A DNA stretch of 47,526 nt from Aquifex sp964425585 (GTDB lineage Bacteria; Aquificota; Aquificia; Aquificales; Aquificaceae). The notes under the pieces are model-generated. The model saw only the letters and a list, made by a program, of their open reading frames with translations. It was not told the DNA's origin and did no database searches. Positions 25,478 to 34,429 of this stretch are shown here, in pieces. The position numbers were made by a program, and so were the translations under genes. Within the stretch, counting starts at the first letter, position 1. Every line of letters begins with the position of its first letter. The DNA is taken from positions 1 through 47,526 of the forward strand of contig CAYRMG010000009.1 of assembly GCA_964425585.1 (NCBI GenBank). Reading direction: 5' to 3'.

Positions 25478-25479
25478 GT

Positions 25480-25689
25480 ATGAGGAGGTGGGTTTCATTA
25501 CTCATAATCGGGGCTATTTTGTTTCCCTCCTTTTCGGAAGCAAAGCCTAAAAAAAAGAAGTATTACGCTTATAAGTATTACAAGAAGTATAAGAAAAAAT
25601 ACCCGGTAAGGAGGTATCCCTACAAGGCTAACTTCCGAATTAATGCGGAAAAACTAAAGCTAAAAGAGATGGTGAAGGAGTTATTTTAA
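25480..25689 (+). CDS. Small exported Lys/Tyr-rich protein
   Basis: A 69-residue protein with a clear signal peptide: MRR, then a hydrophobic core (about 5-17), then FSEA as a likely cleavage site. The mature part of about 45 residues is dominated by Lys and Tyr (KPKKKKYYAYKYYKKYKKK), then ends in a short helix. A GAGGG site lies before the ATG, and the stop is six nt before the LOG gene. It could bind DNA, polyanions or the cell wall; no family is recognised. The in-frame start upstream (25450) lies inside dnaN and is less likely. Confidence 0.6.
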   Translation: MRRWVSLLIIGAILFPSFSEAKPKKKKYYAYKYYKKYKKKYPVRRYPYKANFRINAEKLKLKEMVKELF

Positions 25690-25695
25690 GAGAGT

Positions 25696-26448
25696 ATGGA
25701 TAAAGACAGCTTAAGGATTATAGAAGAGCTGAAAATCAGACAAGGGGATACCTGGAGAGTTTTTAAGATAATGAGCGAGTTTGTCTACGGATTTGATGAG
25801 CTCGCCGATGTGGGACCCGCAATTACGTTTTTCGGTAGCTCAAGGGCAAGGGAAACCGACAAGTATTATAAGCTTGCATATGAAACCGCTTTTAACCTCG
25901 GGAAGCTGGGTTTTACAATTATAACGGGGGGAGGACCCGGCATAATGGAAGCTGCAAACAGGGGAGCCTATGACAGCGGAACGGAAAGTATAGGACTTAA
26001 TATAGACATACCCCGTGAACAGTTTCCCAATAAATACCAGACGAAAAACTTAAAGTTTAAATACTTCTTCGTAAGGAAGGTTATGCTTCTCAAATACGCC
26101 ATGGCTTACGTTATATTTCCCGGAGGATTCGGAACGTTTGATGAGCTTTTTGAAGCCCTTACACTCATTCAAACGGGAAAGAGTCATAAATTTCCCCTTA
26201 TACTTTTCGGGAGTGAGTATTACGCAAAGTTACTTGACTTTATGAGGGACGTTATGGTGCGCCACGGGACAATAGACGAGGAAGATTTAAACATTATGGT
26301 GCTCGTTGATGAACCGAAAGATGTAATCAAGCACGTGATGGAAAAGGCAAGAGAAAAATACAGCATTCTGAAGAGGCACGGGGAAACACCGTTTCTTCAT
26401 AAACTTGAGAAAATAATTAAGAGATATGAGGCTGTTGCATCTTTCTGA
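25696..26448 (+). CDS. LOG-family nucleotide phosphoribohydrolase-like protein
   Basis: A 250-residue Rossmann-like protein with the LOG signatures: 'GGGPGIMEAANRGAYDSG' at about 76-93 and PGGFGTFDELFEALTLIQ at about 142-159. LOG proteins split purine nucleoside monophosphates (cytokinin precursors in plants) to base and ribose phosphate; some were wrongly named lysine decarboxylases. The bacterial substrate here is unknown. sbcD starts within its last 23 nt. Confidence 0.85.
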   Translation: MDKDSLRIIEELKIRQGDTWRVFKIMSEFVYGFDELADVGPAITFFGSSRARETDKYYKLAYETAFNLGKLGFTIITGGGPGIMEAANRGAYDSGTESIGLNIDIPREQFPNKYQTKNLKFKYFFVRKVMLLKYAMAYVIFPGGFGTFDELFEALTLIQTGKSHKFPLILFGSEYYAKLLDFMRDVMVRHGTIDEEDLNIMVLVDEPKDVIKHVMEKAREKYSILKRHGETPFLHKLEKIIKRYEAVASF

Positions 26449-27559
26449 TGTTCACGCGGGAAAGAATCTGGGAAGAGTCTCAAGGAATGAAGATGTGTAT
26501 TATGCCCTATCGCAGGTTATAGATTTTTCAAAAGAATGCAGACCCGACCTTATACTTATTGCCGGGGACCTCTTTGATAAGGCAAATCCCGATAACGAAG
26601 CTAAGGAAATTATTTTTGATTTTTTCTTAAAACTTCACTCGCTCGGCATTCCTTCGGTTGTAATATCGGGAAATCACGACAGCTACGATTTTATGAAGAG
26701 TATAGGAAAGCTCCTTAAGGTAATAAACGTTCACGTTTTCCATAAGCCCGACCTTGAAAACGGAGTCTTTGAGTTTAATGACCTGAAGGTCGCCTGTCTT
26801 CCTTACCCCTCCGAGCGGGTGATAACCGCCGCGGGAAGCGAGTCAAAACTCTCCTATGCCCTTGCAGTTGAGAAGGCGATTAAGTATTTATACAAGAAGG
26901 TTGAAAATGCGAAGTTCAAAGTTCTCCTTTCCCACCTGTTTATAGCGGGTTCAAAATTTACAAGAACCGAGAGGGAAGCGAGCATTTCCCAGTATTACGC
27001 AATTGAACCGAGTTCAATACCGGAAGGTTTTGATTACGTAGCTCTCGGACATGTTCACAGGTATCAGAGGATTGAGAAAGTTCCATCTCCCGCATACTAC
27101 ACCGGTTCACTCTTCCAGCTTGATTTTTCGGAGTCAGGAAACGATAAGTTCTTTAACTTTGTTGAACTGAAAGAAGATTCCCCCCCTTACGTTGAAGCGA
27201 TAAAGCTTAGCTTGAAAAATCCCCTCCATGAGGTTGAGATAGACCAAAAGGACTACATAAAGAGCATTGAGGAGCTAAAACAAATACAGGGATATCTGAA
27301 AGTAAGGATAAAGGTAAGCGATAAAACGAGGGTAAACCTTGTTATGGAAAGGGTAAGGGAAGCTTTGGGAGATAAACTTATAAAGATAGAACTCGTGGAA
27401 AGTATACAACCAAAAAAGAAAAAGGAAAGCTCCATAAAGGAAACTCTCAACATTCTTGAGCTTTACAAGGACTACTTTAAGGAGAACTACGGAAGGGAAG
27501 TTCCTCAGGAGGTTTTAAAAACCCTCACGGAGCTCTATAACTCCGTTCACAACGGATAA
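26426..27559 (+). CDS. sbcD: SbcD/Mre11-like DNA repair nuclease subunit
   Basis: A 377-residue metallophosphoesterase. The phosphoesterase motifs are in order: HLSDVHAGK (5-13), AGDLFDKANP (about 46-55), ISGNHDSYDF (about 77-86), LLSHLFIAG and ALGHVHRYQ. The C-terminal 130 residues are a capping domain. Such proteins act with the SMC-like SbcC on DNA ends; sbcC is not adjacent. It overlaps the LOG gene by 23 nt and tilS begins at its stop. Confidence 0.85.
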   Translation: MRLLHLSDVHAGKNLGRVSRNEDVYYALSQVIDFSKECRPDLILIAGDLFDKANPDNEAKEIIFDFFLKLHSLGIPSVVISGNHDSYDFMKSIGKLLKVINVHVFHKPDLENGVFEFNDLKVACLPYPSERVITAAGSESKLSYALAVEKAIKYLYKKVENAKFKVLLSHLFIAGSKFTRTEREASISQYYAIEPSSIPEGFDYVALGHVHRYQRIEKVPSPAYYTGSLFQLDFSESGNDKFFNFVELKEDSPPYVEAIKLSLKNPLHEVEIDQKDYIKSIEELKQIQGYLKVRIKVSDKTRVNLVMERVREALGDKLIKIELVESIQPKKKKESSIKETLNILELYKDYFKENYGREVPQEVLKTLTELYNSVHNG

Positions 27560-28512
27560 TGAGTCCCGAGTCGCTTCTCATAAGAAAGGTTTTAAAACTC
27601 CAGAACGAAGAAAGTATATTCAAAGGGGATAAGCGTATCCTCATAGCTTTCTCCGGGGGAGTTGATTCGGTTGTTCTGACAGATGTTTTATTGAAGCTAA
27701 AAAACTACTTCGGATTTGAGGAGGTATCCCTCGCCCACTTTAACCATATGTTGAGGGAAAGCGCGGAAAGGGATGAAGTATTCTCAAGGGAGTTTGCAAA
27801 AAAAAGGGGATTAAAAATCTTCATTGAGCGAGGAGATGTCAAGGGTTTTGCAAAAAGGGAGGGCTTTAGCCTTGAGGAAGCGGGAAGGATTCTGAGATAC
27901 AACTTCTTGAGGAAGATAAAGAGGGAAGAGGGATACGATGTTATAGCTACCGCACACCACCTTAATGACCTCGTTGAGACGGTTATTCTTTTTCTTACAA
28001 GGGGAACGGGCACCGAAGGACTCACGGGATTTTTACCCCGAGAGGGTGATATAGTAAGACCCCTTTACTACGTCAAAAAGGAGGAGATAATTAATTACGC
28101 GGGATTTAAAAATCTCCCTTGGGTTGAGGATGAAACGAATTACGACATAAATATACCGAGAAACAGAATAAGACATAACATAATTCCCGAGCTAAAAAAA
28201 ATAAACCCGAATCTTGAGGAAAATATTCTTACAACCGTAAAGATTTTGAGGGAAGAAAACGCATACCTAAACGAGGTGAGCGAGAAAGTTCTACTTTCAG
28301 CCCTTGAGGGAAACTGTTTAAAAGTTGAGCCTTTAATAAAGGAGAGCGTGGCAATTCAAAGGAGGGTTTTGAGGAAGTTCATAAAGGAAAAGGATTTCAA
28401 AAAGGTTGAACTCGTAAGAAGGCTACTTTACAAAGGGGGAGAGGTAAACCTCGGAAGGGGAAAGATTGTAAGGAGGAAGGGGAAAAAACTCTGTATTATT
28501 CTTGAGGTTTAA
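27559..28512 (+). CDS. tilS: tRNA(Ile)-lysidine synthetase
   Basis: A 317-residue PP-loop ATPase that changes the wobble C of the CAU-anticodon tRNA-Ile to lysidine. The PP-loop SGGVDS is at 32-37 and 'ATAHHLNDLVETVILFLTRGTG' follows. It lacks the large C-terminal domain of E. coli TilS, as is known for A. aeolicus TilS. Its ATG overlaps the sbcD stop (TAATG), and its last 17 nt overlap the end of the convergent ccsB. Confidence 0.93.
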   Translation: MSPESLLIRKVLKLQNEESIFKGDKRILIAFSGGVDSVVLTDVLLKLKNYFGFEEVSLAHFNHMLRESAERDEVFSREFAKKRGLKIFIERGDVKGFAKREGFSLEEAGRILRYNFLRKIKREEGYDVIATAHHLNDLVETVILFLTRGTGTEGLTGFLPREGDIVRPLYYVKKEEIINYAGFKNLPWVEDETNYDINIPRNRIRHNIIPELKKINPNLEENILTTVKILREENAYLNEVSEKVLLSALEGNCLKVEPLIKESVAIQRRVLRKFIKEKDFKKVELVRRLLYKGGEVNLGRGKIVRRKGKKLCIILEV

Positions 28513-29542
28513 AGGCGCAGGTTTCGGGGTCAATGGTTCTGTAGAGAGGTTCAACTTTTCCGCCCGGAGTTGTATCCTCAAAGTCCCTCGGAACTCCGAG
28601 CTCTTCTATACAGTTCACAAGGTCATGGTAAAACTCAGCAACCTTCACAAGACCTGTTTCTTTTCCGACCTCGTTAAACATCCTTATCTTATCCGTAGCT
28701 TTACCCTTTCCCCTTTCAACTATTGCACCCGCGTGTCCGAAGGATACACCTTCCATCTTTTCCTGGAACTTACCCGCAACAAATGCGGCAACGGGTTTAT
28801 TCCATTTTCCTTCCTTGTAGAGTCTGAGGATAGTTTCAGCGGCCTGCTCCTCGTAAGTTCCTCCTACTTCTCCCTGTATTATGACCCCTTTTACGTTCGG
28901 GTCATCCGCAATTTCTTCAAGGACATCCGCAAAGGTGGTGCAGGATATAACATCACCTCCCAAAGCCAGAGCCATGTAAACGCCCCATCCCCTTCTTTTG
29001 AACATCTCCGCGGTGGTAGTTGTAAGACCCCCGGACTTTGAAAGTATTACCAGTCCCCCGTCAGCGTAGGCTATTGACGGATTTTTACCCCCTATTGCCC
29101 CTATTCTTGCGGGAATCCTTGGAACTATACAACCGAGCGATGTAGGACCAACTATGGTAACACCCCTTTCCTTCGCGTAGTGGTAAAAGTAAACGGTATC
29201 CCTTATGGGAACGTGCTCGGTTACTATGTAAATGAGTTTAATTCCCGCGTCAATGAGCTCTATTACCGCATCTTTAACCGATGCGGGAGGAACGTATACG
29301 AGCCCGGTGTTTACATCTTTTCCCTCCGGGGAGGATAGGGCTTCCTTTACGGTATTGAAAACGGGAATACCCGCTACTTCCATACCGCCCTTTCCGGGGG
29401 TGACACCGACTTTTATGAATCCCGGGTATAGGGCTTCACTTTCTGCAACAACCTGAGAAGCTTCCCTTCCCGTAATACCTACTACAATTATACGGGTTTT
29501 ATCGTTCAGGTATTTTGTTCCTACATTCCAGTTCTTTTCCAT
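28496..29542 (-). CDS. ccsB: Citryl-CoA synthetase small subunit (SucD-like)
   Basis: A 348-residue relative of SucD that is longer and distinct. 'IIVVGITGREASQVVAESEAL' is the CoA-binding start, 'GPTSLGCIVPRIPARIGAIGG' replaces the SucD 'GPNCPGVI' block, and the catalytic histidine is in SFGHAGAIVERGKGKAT. Size and changes fit CcsB of Hydrogenobacter, half of the ATP-dependent enzyme that makes citryl-CoA from citrate before cleavage in the reductive TCA cycle. The partner ccsA is not in the window. A second succinyl-CoA ligase is the alternative. No ribosome site precedes the ATG. Confidence 0.8.
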   Translation of the reverse strand: MEKNWNVGTKYLNDKTRIIVVGITGREASQVVAESEALYPGFIKVGVTPGKGGMEVAGIPVFNTVKEALSSPEGKDVNTGLVYVPPASVKDAVIELIDAGIKLIYIVTEHVPIRDTVYFYHYAKERGVTIVGPTSLGCIVPRIPARIGAIGGKNPSIAYADGGLVILSKSGGLTTTTAEMFKRRGWGVYMALALGGDVISCTTFADVLEEIADDPNVKGVIIQGEVGGTYEEQAAETILRLYKEGKWNKPVAAFVAGKFQEKMEGVSFGHAGAIVERGKGKATDKIRMFNEVGKETGLVKVAEFYHDLVNCIEELGVPRDFEDTTPGGKVEPLYRTIDPETCAFKPQE

Positions 29543-29551
29543 AATTTGGAT

Positions 29552-29560
29552 ATTATAACA
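29552..29560 (-). promoter_or_regulatory. Extended -10 promoter element of ccsB
   Basis: On the minus strand TGTTATAAT is a consensus extended -10 (TGn-TATAAT). Transcription would start near 29545, only a few bases before the ccsB ATG at 29542, so the mRNA would be leaderless; the absence of a Shine-Dalgarno agrees. Confidence 0.5.
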
Positions 29561-29566
29561 GGGTTT

Positions 29567-30283
29567 TTAAAGCTCAAAGTCCTCCCCGAGGTAGTTTCTT
29601 TTTACCGCATCAACCTTGACGACGTCTTCGGGAAATCCCTTAGCTATTATCCTTCCTTCCGAAATTATGTAAACCCTGTCAACCATCCTTATGGTTTCCC
29701 TCACGTTGTGGTCCGTTATCAGTATACCTATGTTATTTCTTTTTAGCCCCAAAACAAGTTTTCTTATCTCGGATACGATTATGGGGTCAAGTCCCGCAAA
29801 GGGCTCGTCAAGGAGAATATACTTAGGACTCGTTATAAGGGAGCGGGCTATCTCAAGCCTTCTTTTTTGTCCTCCCGACAATGCGTAAGCCTTTTGGTTT
29901 TTTAGCTCTATAAGTCCGAAGTCCTCAAGAAGGGTTTCCGCCTTTGTAAGTGCCTCGTTTCTATCTTTTGTAAAAAACTCCAAAAATATAAGGAGATTTT
30001 CAATAACGGTGAGGTCCTCAAATAGGGAGTGCTCCTGGGGAAGGAATGAAAGCCCTTTTTTAGCCCTCCTGAATGGCGGAAGATGGGTTACATCTTCTCC
30101 GTCTATCTTTATGCTTCCTCTGTCGGTTTTAACAAAACCTATGATTGCGTTAAATAGTGTGGTTTTCCCCGCACCGTTTGGACCCAAAAGTCCCACCACT
30201 TCTCCTTTATTAACTTCAAGGGATACCCCCCTTAGAACCTCCCTTTTTTTGAAACTCTTGAAGACTTCTCTTACTTCAAGCAT
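29567..30283 (-). CDS. lptB: Lipopolysaccharide transport ATPase
   Basis: A 238-residue ABC ATPase driving LPS transport to the outer membrane with LptFGC. Walker A GPNGAGKT (34-41), Q-loop 'SFLPQEHSLFEDLTVIENL', signature LSGGQKRRLE and Walker B ILLDEPFAGLDP are complete, and the order of motifs is that of LptB. It follows the nucleotidyltransferase fusion gene after three nt. Confidence 0.9.
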   Translation of the reverse strand: MLEVREVFKSFKKREVLRGVSLEVNKGEVVGLLGPNGAGKTTLFNAIIGFVKTDRGSIKIDGEDVTHLPPFRRAKKGLSFLPQEHSLFEDLTVIENLLIFLEFFTKDRNEALTKAETLLEDFGLIELKNQKAYALSGGQKRRLEIARSLITSPKYILLDEPFAGLDPIIVSEIRKLVLGLKRNNIGILITDHNVRETIRMVDRVYIISEGRIIAKGFPEDVVKVDAVKRNYLGEDFEL

Positions 30284-30286
30284 TCT

Positions 30287-32764
30287 TCACCCCATAAGCG
30301 TTTTCTTTAGCTCTTCTATTTTCTTTCCGAGTTCCTTTCCGCTGTATCCCATGGCTTTGAGTTCCTCAATTTTTTCCTTGGGAACCTTGAAGTATCTTAG
30401 TTTTTCCATAAAGGTTCTTACCTTTTCCCGAATATCTTCGTCAAGCATAAGGAGGAGTAAAACCGAAGGGTGGAATCCTTTCAACGTTCTGTAAATCTCG
30501 TAATTGGTTTTTGCCTCTTTGAGGGATTTCGCAACGCTTTTCTTTCTGAAGAATAAGAACTTAAAAGCTTCCCTTGCCCAGGAAGGTGCGGATATCTCTT
30601 CAAGGAATTTTCTTCCGGTTTCGTAATCCAGGGTTGAAAGGATAAGGATAAGGTATAGCCATCCGTAATCAATTTTTTCATCTTTAAATTCAAGGGAGTG
30701 CCAGTTTATCACTTTCCTGAGTTCTTCAAGCTTTTGGTATATCTTCTCGCTCCACCTAAATCCGTGAATGAGTTCTTCAAGAATTCTGTATTTCCTATAA
30801 AGCTCAAGAATATCAAGGAATTTTTCTTCCCTGAGTGCTAACTTTACTTCGTTTACGAGCCTTCCGCGGGGTGCTTCCGATAGCATGCCTATGTTTACAG
30901 CCTGTTTGAGGAGTTTTTCCGTGCTTTTTGAGAGTTTAAAACCGAGCCTTCCCGCAAACCTGAGAGCTCTCAGTATCCTTACAGGGTCCTCTATAAAGCT
31001 TACGGTGTGTAGAACTCTTATTATCCCTTCCCTCAGGTCTCTCAATCCGCCGAAGTAATCTATGAGGCTTCCGAAATCTTCCGGGTTTACCGATATCGCC
31101 ATGGCATTTATGGTGAAATCCCTTCTTACAAGGTCCTCTTTTAGGCTTGCAGGTTCAACCTTCGGGTATGCTCCCGGCTTAATGTAGGTTTCCCTTCTTG
31201 CGGTAGCAAGTTCAACCTTTATCTTTCCTATCTTGAGGTGTGCGGTTCCGAACTCCGGGAATGGATGGAGATTTACCCCGTGCTTTTTTGCAAGCTCCTC
31301 ACCCACCTTTATGGCATCTCCTTCAATTACAAAATCAACATCCCACACTTCTTTACCGAGAAGTATGTCCCTTACCACCCCTCCCACTATGTATGCCTTA
31401 TATCCCAGACTTTTTGCAATCTCACCCACCTCCGCCGCAAGTTCCCTTATATTTGGAGGAAGTTCAAGCTTTTTCTTTTTCTCCTTCAGTTTGGTAAGGT
31501 CCTCCCTCAGGGTGTGAATGAGGTCAAGCCTTGTGATTACACCTATTACCGTTCCATCTTCAATAACGGGTATGAGTTTCTGTCCTAACCTCGTAAGTAT
31601 CTCTTCCGCTTCCCAGACAAAGGAATCGGGGGAAAGGGTGCGAAAATCCCTATTCATAAAGTCTTCTACGGGTCTTTCGGGAAAATGCCTGACAACTTTC
31701 AGCAACGCTTTTTTAGATACTATACCGACGAGCTTCCCTTCCTTATTTATTACCGGTGCGTTTGCTATTCCCCGCTGGCTCATTTCGTAGAGTGCATCTT
31801 TTACGCTCAGGTGTTCGGGTAAAACGAAAGGTGGTGTGCTCATAATGTCCTTCACCCTGAGTTTAACAAATCTTTTCGTGAGAATGCTCTTGAGTATTTC
31901 TTTTACCCTTTCCGCGGGAACGTTTTCAAGCTTCACCGCTCCCGCCTCTTTATGTCCTCCGCCTCCCAACCGGGAAAGTATTTCCCCGGTATCTACATCC
32001 TCGCTTTGGGAACGTCCGAAGACGTAGGTTTTCCCCTCCGCTTCAAGGATTACGAAAAAGGCATCGGACTCCTTGAGATCCTTAATCTCGTAAAGAAGCG
32101 TGTTTATATCGGGCTGATATTTTTCAAGAACCGCGGTGGCTATGCTTATTCTCTTTCCGTTTAGAAAGAGTTTCTCTATTGAGCTCACTATTTTGCTCAC
32201 AGCTTCTATCTGCTCCTGCGTGTAGGTTTCCATAACAACCTCTCTCACCTTCCTGAGATTCGTTCCCCTCTCAAGGAGCCAGGCAAGTGCTTTCGCATCC
32301 CTCGGGGTTGTTCCTTCGTAGGTTAAGTTTCCCGTATCCTCGTATATCCCGAAGGCGAGAAGCGTAGCCTCTTCGGGTGTGAGGGGGATGTTCTTATTCA
32401 TCAGCTCTTCAACCACGAGCGTTGTGGCTGCTCCCACCTTTTCAACTTTTCCCTTGAAGTTTTTTATATCCCCGCTCGGGTGGTGGTCGTAAACAATAAT
32501 TTCCCTTACCCTCTCCCTCGGTATATTTTCGGGCATATAATGGGTATCAACGAGAACCAGGTCAAAACAATCGGGAAGCTTCTCGGTTATGCGAAATAGT
32601 TTTCTGAATTCTTTGAAAACCTCTCCCGCTTTTTTTGATAGGTATCGGGGTTTTAGCAGGTATGCGTCGGGGAATAGCTTGAGAACACCGAAGGCGGCGG
32701 AAAGACTGTCCAGATCCGCACCTTCCGATAGAACTACGAGCTTTCCGCAATCACTCCTTTCCAT
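30287..32764 (-). CDS. DHH-CBS-tRNA nucleotidyltransferase fusion
   Basis: An 825-residue multidomain protein. Residues 1-295 form a DHH phosphoesterase (DHHP at 93-96) with a DHHA1 part (GGGGHKEAGA, 267-276); two CBS domains span about 303-420; the class II CCA-adding/poly(A) polymerase head has YIVGGVVRDILLG (458-470), the metal-binding DVD (475-477) and RRDFTINAMA near 553; neck, body and tail are helical. A. aeolicus is known to divide CCA addition between a CC-adding and an A-adding enzyme; from memory the long one is the A-adding enzyme, but this sequence alone cannot decide. The window's tRNA-Ser lacks encoded CCA, fitting the need. It could also be a poly(A) polymerase. Confidence 0.88.
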   Translation of the reverse strand: MERSDCGKLVVLSEGADLDSLSAAFGVLKLFPDAYLLKPRYLSKKAGEVFKEFRKLFRITEKLPDCFDLVLVDTHYMPENIPRERVREIIVYDHHPSGDIKNFKGKVEKVGAATTLVVEELMNKNIPLTPEEATLLAFGIYEDTGNLTYEGTTPRDAKALAWLLERGTNLRKVREVVMETYTQEQIEAVSKIVSSIEKLFLNGKRISIATAVLEKYQPDINTLLYEIKDLKESDAFFVILEAEGKTYVFGRSQSEDVDTGEILSRLGGGGHKEAGAVKLENVPAERVKEILKSILTKRFVKLRVKDIMSTPPFVLPEHLSVKDALYEMSQRGIANAPVINKEGKLVGIVSKKALLKVVRHFPERPVEDFMNRDFRTLSPDSFVWEAEEILTRLGQKLIPVIEDGTVIGVITRLDLIHTLREDLTKLKEKKKKLELPPNIRELAAEVGEIAKSLGYKAYIVGGVVRDILLGKEVWDVDFVIEGDAIKVGEELAKKHGVNLHPFPEFGTAHLKIGKIKVELATARRETYIKPGAYPKVEPASLKEDLVRRDFTINAMAISVNPEDFGSLIDYFGGLRDLREGIIRVLHTVSFIEDPVRILRALRFAGRLGFKLSKSTEKLLKQAVNIGMLSEAPRGRLVNEVKLALREEKFLDILELYRKYRILEELIHGFRWSEKIYQKLEELRKVINWHSLEFKDEKIDYGWLYLILILSTLDYETGRKFLEEISAPSWAREAFKFLFFRKKSVAKSLKEAKTNYEIYRTLKGFHPSVLLLLMLDEDIREKVRTFMEKLRYFKVPKEKIEELKAMGYSGKELGKKIEELKKTLMG

Positions 32765-32840
32765 TCTTGATATACTTCATTTTAAGCTTCTGAAAGATTT
32801 TGTATGATTGTGGATAAAACTTCAAAAGGAGGTAAAGGAA

Positions 32841-33176
32841 ATGGCTGAGTTCAAACACGTATTTGTATGCGTGCAGGATAGACCGCCCGGACATCCTCAA
32901 GGTTCCTGTGCTCAAAGGGGTTCAAGGGAAGTTTTTCAGGCCTTTATGGAAAAGATTCAAACTGACCCTCAGCTCTTTATGTCAACGGTAATAACGCCTA
33001 CGGGTTGCATGAATGCGTGTATGATGGGACCCGTGGTGGTTGTCTATCCGGACGGTATTTGGTATGGACAGGTGAAACCCGAAGACGTTGATGAGATAGT
33101 TGAGAAACATCTAAAGGGTGGTGAACCGGTTGAAAGGCTTGTTATATCAAAGGGGAAACCGCCGGGAATGCTTTAA
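32841..33176 (+). CDS. Thioredoxin-like [2Fe-2S] ferredoxin
   Basis: A 111-residue ferredoxin with a thioredoxin fold. The ligands Cys10, Cys23, Cys56 and Cys60 (numbered with Met1) match those of the crystallised A. aeolicus protein, whose sequence I recall as almost identical apart from a few conservative changes. GGAGG lies upstream of the ATG at 32841; an earlier in-frame ATG at 32808 contains the ribosome site and is rejected. It stands alone, divergent from the nucleotidyltransferase gene. Its stop shares TTAA with the hfq stop on the other strand. The physiological partner is not known. Confidence 0.93.
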   Translation: MAEFKHVFVCVQDRPPGHPQGSCAQRGSREVFQAFMEKIQTDPQLFMSTVITPTGCMNACMMGPVVVVYPDGIWYGQVKPEDVDEIVEKHLKGGEPVERLVISKGKPPGML

Positions 33177-33415
33177 CCCTGTCCCGGCACCCCTGCTTCT
33201 TCAAACTCAATCTCAAGTTTTTCGTGTGGGACTATGGTTGTAATTGCATGTTTATAAACTAAAGTTTGTTGTTTCCCGTCTTCCAAGAGAATCGTAAATA
33301 AATCAAAGGATCTTATCTTACCTTGAAGTCTTACCCCGTTTACAAGGTATATGGAAACCTTAACCCTTCTCTTTCTCGCGGTGTTAAGAAAACTTTCCTG
33401 CAGCTTATAAGGCAT
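33173..33415 (-). CDS. hfq: RNA chaperone Hfq
   Basis: An 80-residue Sm-like protein that forms a hexameric ring and pairs small RNAs with mRNAs. Sm1 has 'VSIYLVNGVRLQGKIRSFDLF' (split here), and Sm2 ends with YKHAITTIVP (about 54-63). The acidic C-terminal tail is short. It is the last gene of pgm-ppa-kdsD-hfq, 27 nt after kdsD. In many bacteria hfq lies by miaA, which is absent here. Confidence 0.96.
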   Translation of the reverse strand: MPYKLQESFLNTARKRRVKVSIYLVNGVRLQGKIRSFDLFTILLEDGKQQTLVYKHAITTIVPHEKLEIEFEEAGVPGQG

Positions 33416-33442
33416 CTTCTACCTCCTGTTTTTTCTTCAATT

Positions 33443-34429
33443 TTAAACAATTTCCGCCTTAAGAATATCGTGCATATGTATTATACCAATCGGTTTATTT
33501 TCTTCGTCAACGACAATAAGCACGGTTATGTTGTGATCTTCCATCTTCTTGAGTGCGGAAAGTGCAAGCTCATCAGGGGAAACGGTTTTAGGATTTTTGG
33601 TCATCACGTCCTTGGCCCTCGTGTTTTCAAAACTCCCGCCTCTGTTTACAAAGCGCCTGAGGTCTCCGTCGGTTATTATGCCGACCAGCTTTCCCTCTTC
33701 ATTTACAACCGCGGTCGCACCGAAACCCTTCGCGGTCATTTCTATTATCACTTCCTTCATTGGTGTATCCTCTTTTACAATAGGAATCTCTTCACCCGTG
33801 TGGTGTAAATCTTTAACCAGTCTCAGCTTTCTTCCGAGAGCTCCCGCAGGGTGTCTTAAGGCAAACTCCTCCTTCGTAAATCCCTTCAGTTCCATAACGG
33901 TCATTGCAAGGGCATCACCCAGAACGAGGGTAGCGGTTGAACTGGTTGTTGGTGCAAGCTCAAGGGGACAGGCCTCTTTCTTGATATTCAGGTTTAGAAC
34001 AACATCGCTGTGCTTTGCAAGGGTTGAACGGGGGTTATTCGTTATTGCGATTATGGGAACCCCTTGGAGCTTTATGTAGGGAATTAATGCAAGAACCTCA
34101 CCGCTTTCTCCGCTGTTTGATATGGCTATGAGAATATCCCTTTTATCAACTATACCCAGGTCTCCGTGAAGTGCTTCCGCAGGATGGAGAAAAACGGACG
34201 GTGTTCCCGTGCTTGACAACGTTGAGGCAATCTTACGCGCTATATGCCCCGATTTACCTATCCCCGTTAGGATTACCTTACCCTCGCAGGAAAGAATAAG
34301 CTCAACAGCCTTGGAAAAGTTTTCATCAAGGGAAGAAAGGAGCCCTTCAAGCCCCTTTATCTCTTCCGATATAATCCTCTTTCCTATCTCTAATACCTTC
34401 TTACTTTCCACCTTTTTTATAATTTTCAA
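33443..34429 (-). CDS. kdsD: Arabinose-5-phosphate isomerase (KdsD/KpsF family)
   Basis: A 328-residue sugar isomerase of the route to Kdo for lipopolysaccharide. An SIS domain (about 35-170: 'VILTGIGKSGHIARKIASTLSSTG') is followed by two CBS domains (about 205-328). 'HGDLGIVDKRDILIAISNSGESGE' is characteristic. The start is a TTG located 29 nt inside ppa with AAGG just before; a GTG six codons later is possible. With lptB elsewhere in the window it supports an LPS outer membrane. Confidence 0.88.
   Translation of the reverse strand: MKIIKKVESKKVLEIGKRIISEEIKGLEGLLSSLDENFSKAVELILSCEGKVILTGIGKSGHIARKIASTLSSTGTPSVFLHPAEALHGDLGIVDKRDILIAISNSGESGEVLALIPYIKLQGVPIIAITNNPRSTLAKHSDVVLNLNIKKEACPLELAPTTSSTATLVLGDALAMTVMELKGFTKEEFALRHPAGALGRKLRLVKDLHHTGEEIPIVKEDTPMKEVIIEMTAKGFGATAVVNEEGKLVGIITDGDLRRFVNRGGSFENTRAKDVMTKNPKTVSPDELALSALKKMEDHNITVLIVVDEENKPIGIIHMHDILKAEIV

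Noticed and set aside
28502..29041. 179-codon open frame on the plus strand inside ccsB
   Set aside because: Antisense shadow of a conserved gene; no recognisable domain.
33170..33178. Shared TTAA stop of the ferredoxin and hfq genes as a special regulatory site
   Set aside because: TTAA naturally encodes stops on both strands; such overlaps are common in compact genomes.
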